Positions 16,464 to 26,446 of a DNA stretch of 64,000 nt are shown here, piece after piece (the stretch's first letter is position 1; each line of letters starts with the position of its first letter). The notes under the pieces were generated by a model. That model was not told the DNA's origin and did not search any database. It saw only the letters and a program-made list of their open reading frames with translations. A program made the position numbers and the translations under genes. The stretch comes from Nocardia asteroides (GTDB lineage Bacteria; Actinomycetota; Actinomycetes; Mycobacteriales; Mycobacteriaceae): the NCBI RefSeq assembly GCF_021183625.1, contig NZ_CP089214.1, positions 5,642,001 to 5,706,000 on the forward strand. Reading direction: 5' to 3'.

Positions 16464-19400
16464 TTGACAACCGAAAATCAAGGCGGGCAGGGGGATTCGG
16501 CCGAAACCTGGCCGGTGAGCCCGTATCAGCGGGATGTGCTCGGCGTGGCCTTCCGGCTGGCGCCGGAGCCGGTCGCGCAGGCGGTGCTGAGCTTCCGGAT
16601 CGATGCGCCGCTCGATCTGCCCCGGCTGCAGGCCTGCTGGGAGCGGGTGCTGCGCGGCGACGATTCGCTGCGGCTGCGGTTCGGCTTCGCCGACGGCGAG
16701 TTCCGGCAGTGGGTGAGCGACGACATCGCGCCGGTGCGGGTCGCCGACCTGACCGCCGAGCCGGATCCGGAGGCGGCCGCGCAGCGCTGGATGTGGCAGG
16801 CGGTCGGCGCCACCGACACCCCCGAGCACCCGGCCCGGCTGGCCGCGGTGGTGGACCGGCCGGACCGGTTCTTCCTGTTCATCTCGGTGCACCACGCGAT
16901 GATGGACGGCTACGGCCTGAACCTGGTGATCGCCCAGCTCGACTCGGCCTACCGCATGACCGACGTGCCGCTCGACGAGCTGGCGCGACCGGAGCCGGTC
17001 AACGAGTACACCGACCGCTCCGCCGCGACCTACCGCACCATCGCCGAGGCCGACGCCGCCTACCTGGGCTCCGCGGAGTACGAGCAGGACCGCGAGACGC
17101 TGCTCGCGACCCTGGACGGGGTGCGCCCCGCGCTCTTCCCCGGCCGCTCCGGCCGCCCGCTGGTGGTGCGCGGCCACTACGGCACCATGATCCCCGGCGA
17201 GTTCATGGACCGGGTGCGCGCCACCGGCTTCAGCGCCTACGCCTACACCGCCGCCGCGCTCGCCGCCTGGCTCACCGCGGTGCACCGCACCGACGAGGTG
17301 GTGCTCGGCGTCCCCATGCTGAACCGGGCCACCCCGGAGACCTACCGCACCCTCGGCCACCGCACCAACGCCGTCCCGCTGCGGGTCCGGGTCGACCGCG
17401 ACCAGCCGCTCGCCGCGCTCGCCGCCCAGGTGGCGCAGCAGATCAAGGCGAGCAAGCGGCACCAGCGCTTCCCCTTCGGCGACCTCACCAAGGCGCTCGC
17501 GCCGGACCCGACGGCGCCGCCGCTCTACGACGTCTCCTACTCCTTCACCAAGCTGCCGGACGCCGCCTACGTGCAGGAGCTGCTCGCCAAGTGCGCCATG
17601 CTCAACCCCGGCCCCGGCCAGGAGGCGCTGAGCATCGTGGTCGCGGAGAGCGGCAGCGACGGCTCGGTGACGCTGCAGCTGCTCTACGACACCGACGTCT
17701 TCGACGACCACCTGCGCATCGAGGCCGCGCTGAGCTCGTTCGGCGCGCTGCTCACCGCCTCGCTCGCCGCCCCGGAGACGCCGATCGGCGAGCTGCCGCT
17801 GGTCGGCTTCCGCACCGCGGAGCGGATCGCGGGCTGGGAGGCGGGGCCGCGCGCGGAGTTCCCGTACACCACGCTGGACCGGCAGCTGCTCGAACAGGTC
17901 GAGGCCGGGCCGGAGCGGATCGCGGTGCTGCCCGCCGAGCCCGGCGCCGCTCCGCTCAGCTACGGCGAGCTGGCCGCCGCCGCGGCCGGGATCGCCGCGA
18001 AGCTGGCCGATCTCGGCGCCACCGGCGACGACTGCGTCCCGGTGGTGCTGCCCCGCTCCACCGCCATGCTGACCGCGATCCACGGCGTCGTCCGGGCGGG
18101 CTGCGCCTACGTGCCGCTCGACCCGGGCTACCCGGCGAGCCGGATCGAGACGGTGCTGCGCGATTGCGGCGCCCGCTTCGTGCTGGCCGACGCCGAGCAC
18201 GACCGGGTGTACCGGCGGCTCGGCATCACCAGGATCGCGCCCGGCGAGGCGCGGCCGCTGCCGCGCGGGGTGGAGAACCGCTCGCACCCGGCCGGGCTCG
18301 CGTACGTCATCTACACCTCCGGCTCCACCGGCACCCCCAAGGGCGTGCAGATCGAGCACCGCTCGGTGGTCAACCGGCTCACCTGGATGCAGCGCCGCTA
18401 CCCGCTGACCGGCGCCGACATCGTGCTGCAGAAGACGCCCGCGACCTTCGACGTCTCGGTGTGGGAGCTGTTCTGGTGGGCGGGCGCGGGCGCCGCGGTC
18501 GCGCTGCTGGAGCCGGGCGGGGAGCGCGATCCGCGCCGCATCGTGGCCGCGGTCGAGCAGCACGGCGTCACCGTGCTGCACTTCGTCCCCTCCATGCTCG
18601 CCGCCTTCCTGGACGAGCTGGCGGCGGATCGGGACGCCGTGCACCGGCTGGCCACGCTGCGGCTGGTGTTCTGCAGCGGCGAGGAGCTACCCCCGGCGCT
18701 GGTGCGGCGCTTCCGCACCGCCTTCGCCGCGCCGCGGCTGGAGCCGCCGCTGCTGGTGAACCTGTACGGCCCCACCGAGGGCACCGTCGACGTCTCGTAC
18801 TTCGACGTGCCGCGGCGGGACCCGGTGCCGGTGGTGCCGATCGGGCGGCCGATCGACAATATCGACCTGCTGGTCCTCGACGACCGCGGCCGCAGGCTGC
18901 CGCCCGGCATCGCGGGCGAGCTGAACATCGCCGGAATCGGCGTCGGGCGCGGGTACCGGAACCGGCCCGAGCTCACCGCCGCCGCCTTCGTCGCCGATCG
19001 CGGGGTGTCCGGCAGGCGCCGCTACCGCACCGGCGACCTGGCCCGCTGGCGCGCCGACGGCACCCTGGAGTACCTGGGCCGCTTCGACGACCAGGTGAAG
19101 ATCCGCGGCAACCGGGTGACGCTCGGCGAGGTGCGCAACGCGCTGCTCGGCTGCCCCGGCGTGCAGGCCGCCGCGGTGCTGGACGAGCGCGACGGCCACA
19201 CCGCGCACCTGCTCGGCTACTACGTCGGCGAGGCCACCGCCGCCGGGATCGAGACCTGGCTGGCCGAGCGGCTGCCGCGGTACATGGTGCCGAGCAGGCT
19301 GCTGCGGGTCGCCCGGATCCCGCTCACCGCGAACGGCAAGCTGGACCGCGCGGCGCTGGCCGCCGCGGCCGCCGACGCGGGGGAGGACGCGGTCGCACCG

Positions 19401-22400
19401 CGCACGCCCGTCGAGGCGGCGCTGGCGCGGGTCTGGTGCGAGCTGCTCGGCATCGAGCGGATCGGCGTGCACGACAACTTCTTCACGCACGGCGGCGACT
19501 CCATCCTGGCGCTGAGCATGCGCACCGCCGCCGAGCGCGCCGGGCTGCGCTTCCAGGTCGACGCCTTCTACCAGCGGCCGACCATCGCCGGGCTGGCCGA
19601 GGTGGTCGGGGCGGGCTCGGCGGCGCTCGCCGCCCCGGTCACCGCGGCGCTGGAGACGGTGCCGCTGATCGACCGGGCCGCGCTGCACCGCGCCGAGGAC
19701 GCCTTCCCGGCCACCGCGCTGCAGCTCGGCATGCTCTACCACAGCATCGAGCGGGCCGGCTCGATCACCTACAAGGACGTCTTCCGGTACCGGCTGGAGC
19801 TGCCCTGGCTGGAGGCCGAGTTTCGCACCGCCTTCGAGGGGCTGGTGCGCAGGCAGCCTGCGCTGCGCTCGTCCTTCGAGCTGAGCCGGTACTCGGTGCC
19901 GCTGCAGGTGGTGCACGCCGAGGCGCTGCACCGGCTGAACGTCGTCGACCTCACCGGGAACGAGCGGCACGTCGCCGACGCCGCCGTCGAGGAGTACGTG
20001 CGGCAGCGCAGGCACGCCGACTACGACCCGGCCGTTGCTCCGCTGCACGAGGCGCGGGTCTTCCTGCGCGACACCGCAGGGGAGCGGGTCGTGCTCGACT
20101 TCGTGCTCAGCTTCCACCACGCGCTGCTCGACGGCTGGAGCGTCGCCACCGCCGTGCTCGAGCTGCTGCAGGACTACCTGCACCGGATCGGCGCCGGCGG
20201 CGCCGCGATCGAGCACGAGCCGCACCCGGCGACGGTGCTCGCCGAGTACGCGCGGGCCGAGACCCTCGCCGCGCAGGACGAGGCCGCGCGCGAGTTCTGG
20301 CGCGCGAGCCTGGCGGGCGCCGAGCCGACCGCGCTCATCGCGCAGCGCGCCAACCAGCCCGCGGGCGCCGCCCCGCCGCGCGCGCGGGCGCTGGTGCCGC
20401 GCGCGCTGGCCGAGCGGGTGGCGGCCTTCGCCGCCGAGCACCTCGTACCGGAGAAGGCGGTGTACCTGACCGCGCACTGCCTGAGCCTGCGGGTGCTGAC
20501 CGGCCGCCCGGACGTCACCACCGGCGTCGTCGGCCACGGCAGGCCGGACCGGGCAGGCGCCGAGCGGGTCGCCGGGCTCTTCCTCAACACGCTGCCGATC
20601 CGGCTGGACGCGAGCGCGACCACCTGGCTGGACGCGGTGCTCCGGATCGCCGAGCGGGAGCGCGCCGCCTACCCGCACCGCCGCTACCCGCTGCGCGCCA
20701 TCCTGGCCGAGGGCGGGCCGGTCTTCGAGACCGCCTTCAACTACGTCAACTACCACCTGCTCGCCCCGCTGCTCGGCGAGGGGGCGGTGCGCATCGGCGA
20801 ACTGGACGCCCGCGAGGACACCAACTTCCAGCTGCTGGTCACGGTCGCCGCCGACCCGCGCGACGGCAGGCAGTGGCTGCGCGTGGACGGCGACGCCGGG
20901 CTCACCGGCGACCAGTGCGAGACCGTCGCGCTCACCCACCTGCGGATGCTGGCCGGGATCGTCGCCGACCCGTACGCGGTGGCGGGCCCCGCCACCGCGC
21001 GCGACGTCGGCACCCTGGTCTTCGAGGCGGCCGCGCTGCACCCCGACACCCTCGCGCTGGCGGGCGACACCGGCGGGCTCACCTACGCCGAGCTGGTGGA
21101 GCGGGTGGAGGCGCTGACCTGTGCGCTGGCGGGCGCGGGCATCGCCCCCGGCGACCGGGTCGGCATCCTGATGAACCGCCGCCCCGAGCTGGTCCTGCTG
21201 GTGCTGGCGCTGGCGCGGCTCGGCGTCACCTGCGTGCCGCTCGATGTCGGCTACCCGCCGGTCCGGCTCAACCTGATGATCGACCGGGCCCAGCCGCACC
21301 GCGTCATCGCCGACGCCGAGCACGCCGCCATCGTCGCCGAGCCCGCGCTCGTCCTCGACGCGGCCGCGGTACTCGCCGCCGCCGCACCGCAGGCCACGGC
21401 CGGTGCCTCGACCGCGACCGGTGTGCCCCCGGCGCCCGCACTGCCCCCGGTGCACCCGGATTCCATCGCCTACGTGCTCTTCACCTCCGGCTCCACCGGC
21501 GAGCCGAAGGGCGTCGCCATGCCGCACCGCGGCCTGACCGCCCTGGTCGAATGGCAGAACCGCACCGCGTCCGGCCTCGGCCAGGCGAGCACCCTGCAAC
21601 TGGCCCCGCTCAGCTTCGACGTGGCCTTCCAGGAGATCTTCAGCACGCTGGCCGCCGGCTCCACGCTCCGGGTCAGCGCGGCCGACCTGCGCGGCGACGT
21701 GGAGGAGCTGCTCGACACCGTCATCGCCGACGGGATCGAGCGCCTCTTCCTGCCCTACGTCGCGCTGCAGGCCTTCGCCGAGGCCGCGGTGGCGCGGCAG
21801 CGCTTCCCGCACGCCCTGCGGGTGCTGGTCTCCTCGGGCGAGCAACTGCGCATCACCGACGAGATCAGGGCGCTCTGCGCCGCCGTGCCCGGGCTGCTGC
21901 TGGAGAACCAGTACGGCCCCACCGAATCGCACGTCGCCACCACCTTCGCACTGCGCGGCCCGGCCGCCGAGTACCCGGCGCTCCCCCCGATCGGCCGGGC
22001 CGTCGCCGGCGCCGCCGTCGAGCTGCTCGACCCGGCCCTGCGCCCGGTTCCGGACGGTGTGATCGGCGAGCTCTACCTGGCCGGCCGCACCCTCGCCCGC
22101 GGCTACCACGCCCGCCCCGCGCTCACCGCGCAGCGCTTCGTCGCAGGCCCGGGCGGCGGCATCCGCTACCGCACCGGCGATCTCGGGCTGCGGTTGAACA
22201 CCGGCGACGTGGTCTGCCTCGGCCGCAGCGACAGCCAGGTGAAGATCCGCGGCTTCCGGGTGGAGCCGGCCGAGGTGGAGATCGCCATCCACGCCCTGGT
22301 CGACCGGTTCCCCGGGATCACCGACGCGGCCGTCGTCGCGCGCGGCTACGGCGGGATCGACGGCGCGCTGATCGCCTTCCTGGTCGGCGGGGCCGCGATC

Positions 22401-23678
22401 ACCGACCAGAGCGCGCTGCGCCAGCAGCTGCGCGCGGTGCTGCCCGCGCACATGGTGCCCGGCCGCTTCGTCTGGGTGCCCGAGCTGCCAACCACCCCGA
22501 GCGGCAAGCGCGACGACGCCGCGCTGCGCGCGCTGGCCGCCGCCGCGCCGGAATCCACCGGCGAGCGCCGCGAACCGAGCGACGAGTACGAGCGCAGCGC
22601 GGTCGCCCTGCTCGCCGAGTTCGCCGGGCTGCGCGAGATCGGCCCCGACGACGACTTCTTCGCGGCGGGCGGCACCTCCATCGGCGCCATGCGGGTCGTG
22701 CTCGGGCTCTCCCGGCGCTGGGGCGCCGAGGTGCCGCTTGACGCCTTCGTCGGCGCGCCCACCGCGGCCGGGCTGGCGGCGCTGCTGCGCTCCGGCTCGG
22801 TGCGGCGCACCTTCGATCCGCTGGTGCCGATCACCGTGCCCTCCACCGAGCGGCCGGGCCGGGCGCCGGTCTTCCTGGTGCACCCGATCGGCGGCAACGT
22901 GCTCTGCTACCTGGCGCTGGCCAGGCACCTCGACCCGGACCGCCCGGTCTACGCGCTGCAGGCGGCCGGCGCCGACCCGGGCAGCACCCCGGAGAAGACC
23001 GTCCCCGCCATGGCCGCCGCCTACCTGGAGGCGGTCCGCCGGGTGCGCCCGCAGGGGCCGTACCACCTGGCGGGGTGGTCCTTCGGCGGCACCGTCGCGC
23101 TGGAGATGGCGCGGCTGCTCCCCGCCGATGAGGTCGCCGGGGTGACGCTGCTCGACACCATGGCGCTGCGCAAGCTCGAGCACCGCGAGCAGATCGCCGA
23201 GGAGCAGCTCATCCGCTGGTTCTTCCTCGAGCTCATCTGGTACGCCCGCGGCGAGCAGGCCGTGCGCACCGAGTTCGAGCCGGACGTGCACGGCGCGGAG
23301 GCGCTCTTCGACGTCATGCTGGCCGAGGCGATCGACTCCGGCATCCTCCCGGCGGAGAGCTCACCGCAGGCCATCCGGCGGCTCTACGACGTGTTCCACG
23401 CCAACTACGTGGCGCTGCTGGAGTACGAGCTCACCCCGCTCGACCGGGACATCGCGCTGCTCCGCGCGGAGGGTGAGCTGCCGCCCGGCGTCGACTTCGC
23501 GCACAAGATGGTCGGCAGCATGTTCGACAGCGACAACAACGGCTGGGCGCAGTACGCCGGGGGCGCCTTCGAGGTGTTCCCGGTGCCCGGCGACCACCTG
23601 CACATGATGGTGGAGCCGCACGTGGCCGAGGTGGCGGCCCGGCTGAACGAGGTGCTTGCCGCCGCGGATCGCCGCTGA
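16464..23678 (+). CDS. two-module non-ribosomal peptide synthetase, C-A-T-C-A-T-TE
   Basis: 2404 residues. C1 (about 15-440, HHAMMDG at 143-149); A1 (about 470-965, TSGSTG from 618); T1 (GGDS, phosphopantetheine Ser1013); C2 (about 1075-1500, HHALLDG at 1218-1224); A2 (about 1515-2015, TSGSTG from 1674); T2 (GGTS, Ser2072); thioesterase (about 2125-2400, GWSFGG with Ser2206, late HLHMMVEPH). Reading the pocket residues by hand, A1 gives D-V-W-H-F-S-L-V-D, the classic serine code of EntF. A2 gives D-V-Q-L-V-S-Q-V-A and belongs to the FQEIF-type group; I cannot assign its substrate. No epimerase, methylase or cyclase domain is seen. The leading C domain suggests an acylated start or uptake from a partner. 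The start is TTG with GAGGAG seven bases upstream. Confidence 0.95.
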   Translation: MTTENQGGQGDSAETWPVSPYQRDVLGVAFRLAPEPVAQAVLSFRIDAPLDLPRLQACWERVLRGDDSLRLRFGFADGEFRQWVSDDIAPVRVADLTAEPDPEAAAQRWMWQAVGATDTPEHPARLAAVVDRPDRFFLFISVHHAMMDGYGLNLVIAQLDSAYRMTDVPLDELARPEPVNEYTDRSAATYRTIAEADAAYLGSAEYEQDRETLLATLDGVRPALFPGRSGRPLVVRGHYGTMIPGEFMDRVRATGFSAYAYTAAALAAWLTAVHRTDEVVLGVPMLNRATPETYRTLGHRTNAVPLRVRVDRDQPLAALAAQVAQQIKASKRHQRFPFGDLTKALAPDPTAPPLYDVSYSFTKLPDAAYVQELLAKCAMLNPGPGQEALSIVVAESGSDGSVTLQLLYDTDVFDDHLRIEAALSSFGALLTASLAAPETPIGELPLVGFRTAERIAGWEAGPRAEFPYTTLDRQLLEQVEAGPERIAVLPAEPGAAPLSYGELAAAAAGIAAKLADLGATGDDCVPVVLPRSTAMLTAIHGVVRAGCAYVPLDPGYPASRIETVLRDCGARFVLADAEHDRVYRRLGITRIAPGEARPLPRGVENRSHPAGLAYVIYTSGSTGTPKGVQIEHRSVVNRLTWMQRRYPLTGADIVLQKTPATFDVSVWELFWWAGAGAAVALLEPGGERDPRRIVAAVEQHGVTVLHFVPSMLAAFLDELAADRDAVHRLATLRLVFCSGEELPPALVRRFRTAFAAPRLEPPLLVNLYGPTEGTVDVSYFDVPRRDPVPVVPIGRPIDNIDLLVLDDRGRRLPPGIAGELNIAGIGVGRGYRNRPELTAAAFVADRGVSGRRRYRTGDLARWRADGTLEYLGRFDDQVKIRGNRVTLGEVRNALLGCPGVQAAAVLDERDGHTAHLLGYYVGEATAAGIETWLAERLPRYMVPSRLLRVARIPLTANGKLDRAALAAAAADAGEDAVAPRTPVEAALARVWCELLGIERIGVHDNFFTHGGDSILALSMRTAAERAGLRFQVDAFYQRPTIAGLAEVVGAGSAALAAPVTAALETVPLIDRAALHRAEDAFPATALQLGMLYHSIERAGSITYKDVFRYRLELPWLEAEFRTAFEGLVRRQPALRSSFELSRYSVPLQVVHAEALHRLNVVDLTGNERHVADAAVEEYVRQRRHADYDPAVAPLHEARVFLRDTAGERVVLDFVLSFHHALLDGWSVATAVLELLQDYLHRIGAGGAAIEHEPHPATVLAEYARAETLAAQDEAAREFWRASLAGAEPTALIAQRANQPAGAAPPRARALVPRALAERVAAFAAEHLVPEKAVYLTAHCLSLRVLTGRPDVTTGVVGHGRPDRAGAERVAGLFLNTLPIRLDASATTWLDAVLRIAERERAAYPHRRYPLRAILAEGGPVFETAFNYVNYHLLAPLLGEGAVRIGELDAREDTNFQLLVTVAADPRDGRQWLRVDGDAGLTGDQCETVALTHLRMLAGIVADPYAVAGPATARDVGTLVFEAAALHPDTLALAGDTGGLTYAELVERVEALTCALAGAGIAPGDRVGILMNRRPELVLLVLALARLGVTCVPLDVGYPPVRLNLMIDRAQPHRVIADAEHAAIVAEPALVLDAAAVLAAAAPQATAGASTATGVPPAPALPPVHPDSIAYVLFTSGSTGEPKGVAMPHRGLTALVEWQNRTASGLGQASTLQLAPLSFDVAFQEIFSTLAAGSTLRVSAADLRGDVEELLDTVIADGIERLFLPYVALQAFAEAAVARQRFPHALRVLVSSGEQLRITDEIRALCAAVPGLLLENQYGPTESHVATTFALRGPAAEYPALPPIGRAVAGAAVELLDPALRPVPDGVIGELYLAGRTLARGYHARPALTAQRFVAGPGGGIRYRTGDLGLRLNTGDVVCLGRSDSQVKIRGFRVEPAEVEIAIHALVDRFPGITDAAVVARGYGGIDGALIAFLVGGAAITDQSALRQQLRAVLPAHMVPGRFVWVPELPTTPSGKRDDAALRALAAAAPESTGERREPSDEYERSAVALLAEFAGLREIGPDDDFFAAGGTSIGAMRVVLGLSRRWGAEVPLDAFVGAPTAAGLAALLRSGSVRRTFDPLVPITVPSTERPGRAPVFLVHPIGGNVLCYLALARHLDPDRPVYALQAAGADPGSTPEKTVPAMAAAYLEAVRRVRPQGPYHLAGWSFGGTVALEMARLLPADEVAGVTLLDTMALRKLEHREQIAEEQLIRWFFLELIWYARGEQAVRTEFEPDVHGAEALFDVMLAEAIDSGILPAESSPQAIRRLYDVFHANYVALLEYELTPLDRDIALLRAEGELPPGVDFAHKMVGSMFDSDNNGWAQYAGGAFEVFPVPGDHLHMMVEPHVAEVAARLNEVLAAADRR

Positions 23679-23820
23679 CCAGGGGTTACGTGCGGCGGGG
23701 CGATCGGCGCCGCGCCGCCCGTACCCGGTCGCCGGTGGAAGCGGCTGCCGCGCAGCGGCTTCCGCCCCCCGTTTGCCATAGCGGCACCCGGGTACCCGCC
23801 GCAAGACCGGGAGGTGAACT

Positions 23821-24798
23821 ATGCCGGATGTGGCAATGCGAGCGAAGTTCCGGCCGATCGACTGGTCGGGCAGCCCCCGGGTGCTGCGCAAGGGCACCTG
23901 GTGGGGGGTGCTCAAGCGGGTCGTCGGCGAGTTCCAGCGGGACAATGTCACCGACTGGGCCGCCGCGCTCACCTACTACAGCGTGCTCTCGGTCTTCCCG
24001 GCCATCATCGTGCTCACCGCCCTGCTCGGCTCGCTCGGCCCCACCGCGACCGGCGAGCTGATCGACACCATCCGCGAACTCGGGCCGGGCAGCGGCACCG
24101 ACCTGCTGGTGAACGCGGTCAACGAGCTGCAGAACAGCCAGTCCGCGGCGGGCCCGCTCGCGATCATCGGCATCGCCACCGCGCTCTGGACCGCCTCCGG
24201 CTACATCGGCGCCTTCATCCGCGCCGCCAACGCCATCTACGAGGTCGAGGAGGGGCGCCCGATCTGGAAGACCGTCCCGGTGCGGCTCGGGCTCACCGCG
24301 GCCATGGTCGCGCTGCTCGGCATCGTCGCGCTCGGCGTGGTCGCCACCGGGTCGGTGGCGGAGCGGGCCGGCCGCTGGCTCGGCATCGGCTCGGCGGCGG
24401 TCACCGCGTGGGACATCGTCAAGTGGCCGGTACTGGCGATCCTGATGAGCCTGGCCATCGCGCTGCTCTACTGGGCGGCGCCGAACGCCAAGCAGCCCGG
24501 CTTCACCTGGATCACCCCGGGCAGCGTGCTCGCGGTGCTGGTGTGGATCGTCGCCTCGGCCGGATTCACGCTGTACGTGGCCAATTTCGGCTCCTACAAC
24601 AAGGTGTACGGCTCGCTGGCGGGCGCCGTGATCTTCCTGGTCTGGCTCTGGATCACCAATATCGCGGTGCTGCTCGGCGCCGAGTTCAACGCCGAGATCG
24701 CCCGCGGCAGGCGGATCGAGCAGGGGCTCCCGCCGGACGAGGAGCCCTTCCTCCCGCTGCGCGACATTCCCGATCACGACAAGGAGAAGCAGCCATGA
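23821..24798 (+). CDS. YihY/virulence factor BrkB family membrane protein
   Basis: 325 residues with five or six hydrophobic segments between about 45 and 290 and the family signatures ITYYS-like ALTYYSVLSVFPAIIVL, ELQNSQSAAGPLAIIGI, AFIRAANAIYEVEE and GAVIFLVWLWITNIAVLLGAEFNAE. The family was long mis-described as RNase BN; its role is unclear, possibly transport. A good GGGAGGTG ribosome site precedes the ATG. It lies 142 bases after the NRPS, but members are common outside biosynthetic loci, so a link is not implied. It overlaps the next gene by ATGA. Confidence 0.92.
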   Translation: MPDVAMRAKFRPIDWSGSPRVLRKGTWWGVLKRVVGEFQRDNVTDWAAALTYYSVLSVFPAIIVLTALLGSLGPTATGELIDTIRELGPGSGTDLLVNAVNELQNSQSAAGPLAIIGIATALWTASGYIGAFIRAANAIYEVEEGRPIWKTVPVRLGLTAAMVALLGIVALGVVATGSVAERAGRWLGIGSAAVTAWDIVKWPVLAILMSLAIALLYWAAPNAKQPGFTWITPGSVLAVLVWIVASAGFTLYVANFGSYNKVYGSLAGAVIFLVWLWITNIAVLLGAEFNAEIARGRRIEQGLPPDEEPFLPLRDIPDHDKEKQP

Positions 24799-25067
24799 GC
24801 AGCAGCACCGGGGACGAGACCACGCCGGGCGAGGAGCGGATCGCCGAGATCGCCGCCGACGTGCGGGCGAGCGGTGGCGGCGAACCGGACGAGTCGGTGC
24901 GGGTGGCGGCCGAGCGCGCGGGCGAGATCCGCGAGCAGGCCGAGGAACTGGTGCAGCGCGGCCAGGATGCCGCGCTTGACCCCACCCGCCGCCCCTGGGT
25001 GCCGAAGTTCCTGCTCGGCTCCGTCGCCGGGCTGGTGACCTGGCGGATCTTCCGCAGGCACAGCTGA
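24795..25067 (+). CDS. small protein with charged N-terminus and short C-terminal hydrophobic segment
   Basis: 90 residues, translationally coupled to the YihY gene by a four-base ATGA overlap. Residues 1-60 are acidic and helix-prone (AEIAADVRASGGGE, AGEIREQAEELVQRGQDA). Residues about 70-84 (PKFLLGSVAGLVTWRIF) form a weak hydrophobic stretch ending in basic RRHS. No family is recognised; an accessory or membrane-adjacent partner of YihY is plausible. The stop codon lies in a 29-bp tandem duplication. Confidence 0.75.
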   Translation: MSSSTGDETTPGEERIAEIAADVRASGGGEPDESVRVAAERAGEIREQAEELVQRGQDAALDPTRRPWVPKFLLGSVAGLVTWRIFRRHS

Positions 25068-25105
25068 TTCAGGGGCTCTTCCGCAGGCACAGCTGATTCA
25101 GGGGC
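25048..25105 (+). repeat. perfect 29-bp tandem duplication between two convergent genes
   Basis: Two identical 29-base copies at 25048-25076 and 25077-25105. Each contains the last codons and TGA of the upstream plus-strand gene and, on the other strand, a TGA usable by the convergent hydrolase. The first copy ends the plus gene and the second ends the minus gene. Confidence 0.9.
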
Positions 25106-25985
25106 GGAGCACCGAGACCAGGAAATCGGTCTGGTCGCGCACGACCTGCTCGAAGACGTCGTCGAAGTAGACGTCGAAGTGCCCCACCGGATACCGCTTC
25201 ACCACCGCGTGCTTGGTGCGCTCGGCCGCCCGCAGCGTCGGCTGCACCGGCGCCACCGAGTCGTTGTCGGCCACCGTGTACAGCACCGGCATGTGCAGCT
25301 TCTTCGCCCGCCTGCCCGGGGAGTCGAAGAGCACCGGGAAGGCCACCCGCGCCGCCACCTTCGGCCGGTAGCGCTCGCTCTCCTCGGCCAGCCTGCCGAA
25401 CCCGGCGGGCACGTCGGCCGCGCTCATCAGCGCGGCGGCCCGCTTGCGCCCGCCGAGCCGGATCCCGATCGGCTTGCGCCGCAGCGGCCCGACGAGCACA
25501 TCGGTGAGGGCGATCGCGGTGACCTTGGTCAGGCTGATCGGCCCCTTGCGAAGGCCGGCGGCGAACCCGCTGGTGAACGGCACCTGCGCCACCACGGCGG
25601 CCAGGTAGCTGTCCTCCGGGGCGACGGTGAGCACGTGGCCGCCGCCGAAGGAGGTGCCCCACAGCGCGATCCGGGTGCGGTCGAAGCCGCGGACGGTGCG
25701 GGCGAAGGCGATCGCCGCCCGCCAGTCGTCGCGCTGCCTGGCGATGCTCAGCAGCTGCCGCGGCGTCCCCCCGCTCGCCCCGAAGTGCCGGTAATCGAAG
25801 ACCAGCACCCCCATCCCGGCGGCGGCGAAGCGCCGGGCATACCGATCCAGCCCCATTTCCCGATCGGCCCCGAGGCCGTGTCCCATGATCACCAGCGGGC
25901 GCGGCTTCGGCGCTCCGTCCGGCCGGTAGAGCCAGGCGGCACAGTGATCGCTCCCCGACGGAAAACTGACCTCGACACGTTCCAT
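25098..25985 (-). CDS. alpha/beta hydrolase (dienelactone hydrolase/S9-like)
   Basis: 295 residues from ATG at 25985. Alpha/beta-hydrolase signatures are VIMGHGLGADREMGL (oxyanion region), VLVFDYRHFGASGG, nucleophile elbow GTSFGGGHVL, acid in VADNDSVAP and the late histidine in YPVGHFDVYFDD. It is a likely esterase or lactonase with no leader peptide, hence cytoplasmic. The frame is open far upstream, but that part lies antisense to the RNase P RNA and is not coding. It begins 31 bases from the 5' end of rnpB, so the two divergent promoters must overlap. Confidence 0.85.
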   Translation of the reverse strand: MERVEVSFPSGSDHCAAWLYRPDGAPKPRPLVIMGHGLGADREMGLDRYARRFAAAGMGVLVFDYRHFGASGGTPRQLLSIARQRDDWRAAIAFARTVRGFDRTRIALWGTSFGGGHVLTVAPEDSYLAAVVAQVPFTSGFAAGLRKGPISLTKVTAIALTDVLVGPLRRKPIGIRLGGRKRAAALMSAADVPAGFGRLAEESERYRPKVAARVAFPVLFDSPGRRAKKLHMPVLYTVADNDSVAPVQPTLRAAERTKHAVVKRYPVGHFDVYFDDVFEQVVRDQTDFLVSVLRP

Positions 25986-26015
25986 GGCACATGACGCTAC
26001 CGAGTACGCTGTAAC

Positions 26016-26439
<424 letters not shown>

Positions 26440-26446
26440 CGGCCCG

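Noticed and set aside
13719..18644. 1641-codon open frame on the minus strand
   Set aside because: Antisense shadow of the monooxygenase fusion and NRPS. Its translation is a monotonous Arg/Gly/Ala/His mixture with no domain, caused by G/C third-position bias.
16709..22741. 2010-codon plus-strand frame offset inside the NRPS
   Set aside because: Arg/Pro/Gly/Ala-rich out-of-frame reading of the NRPS gene with no family signature.
18687..23291. 1534-codon open frame on the minus strand
   Set aside because: Antisense shadow of the NRPS for the same reason; the plus strand shows ordered NRPS domains across the whole span.
23679..25067. YihY protein and its small partner as the NRPS product exporter
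   Set aside because: YihY proteins are widespread outside biosynthetic loci and the gene has its own ribosome site after a 142-base gap; adjacency alone is not evidence.
13560..25100. NRPS region as an integrated mobile island
   Set aside because: No integrase, transposase, tRNA target, flanking direct repeat or clear composition change was seen. Acquisition by transfer remains possible but unsupported here.
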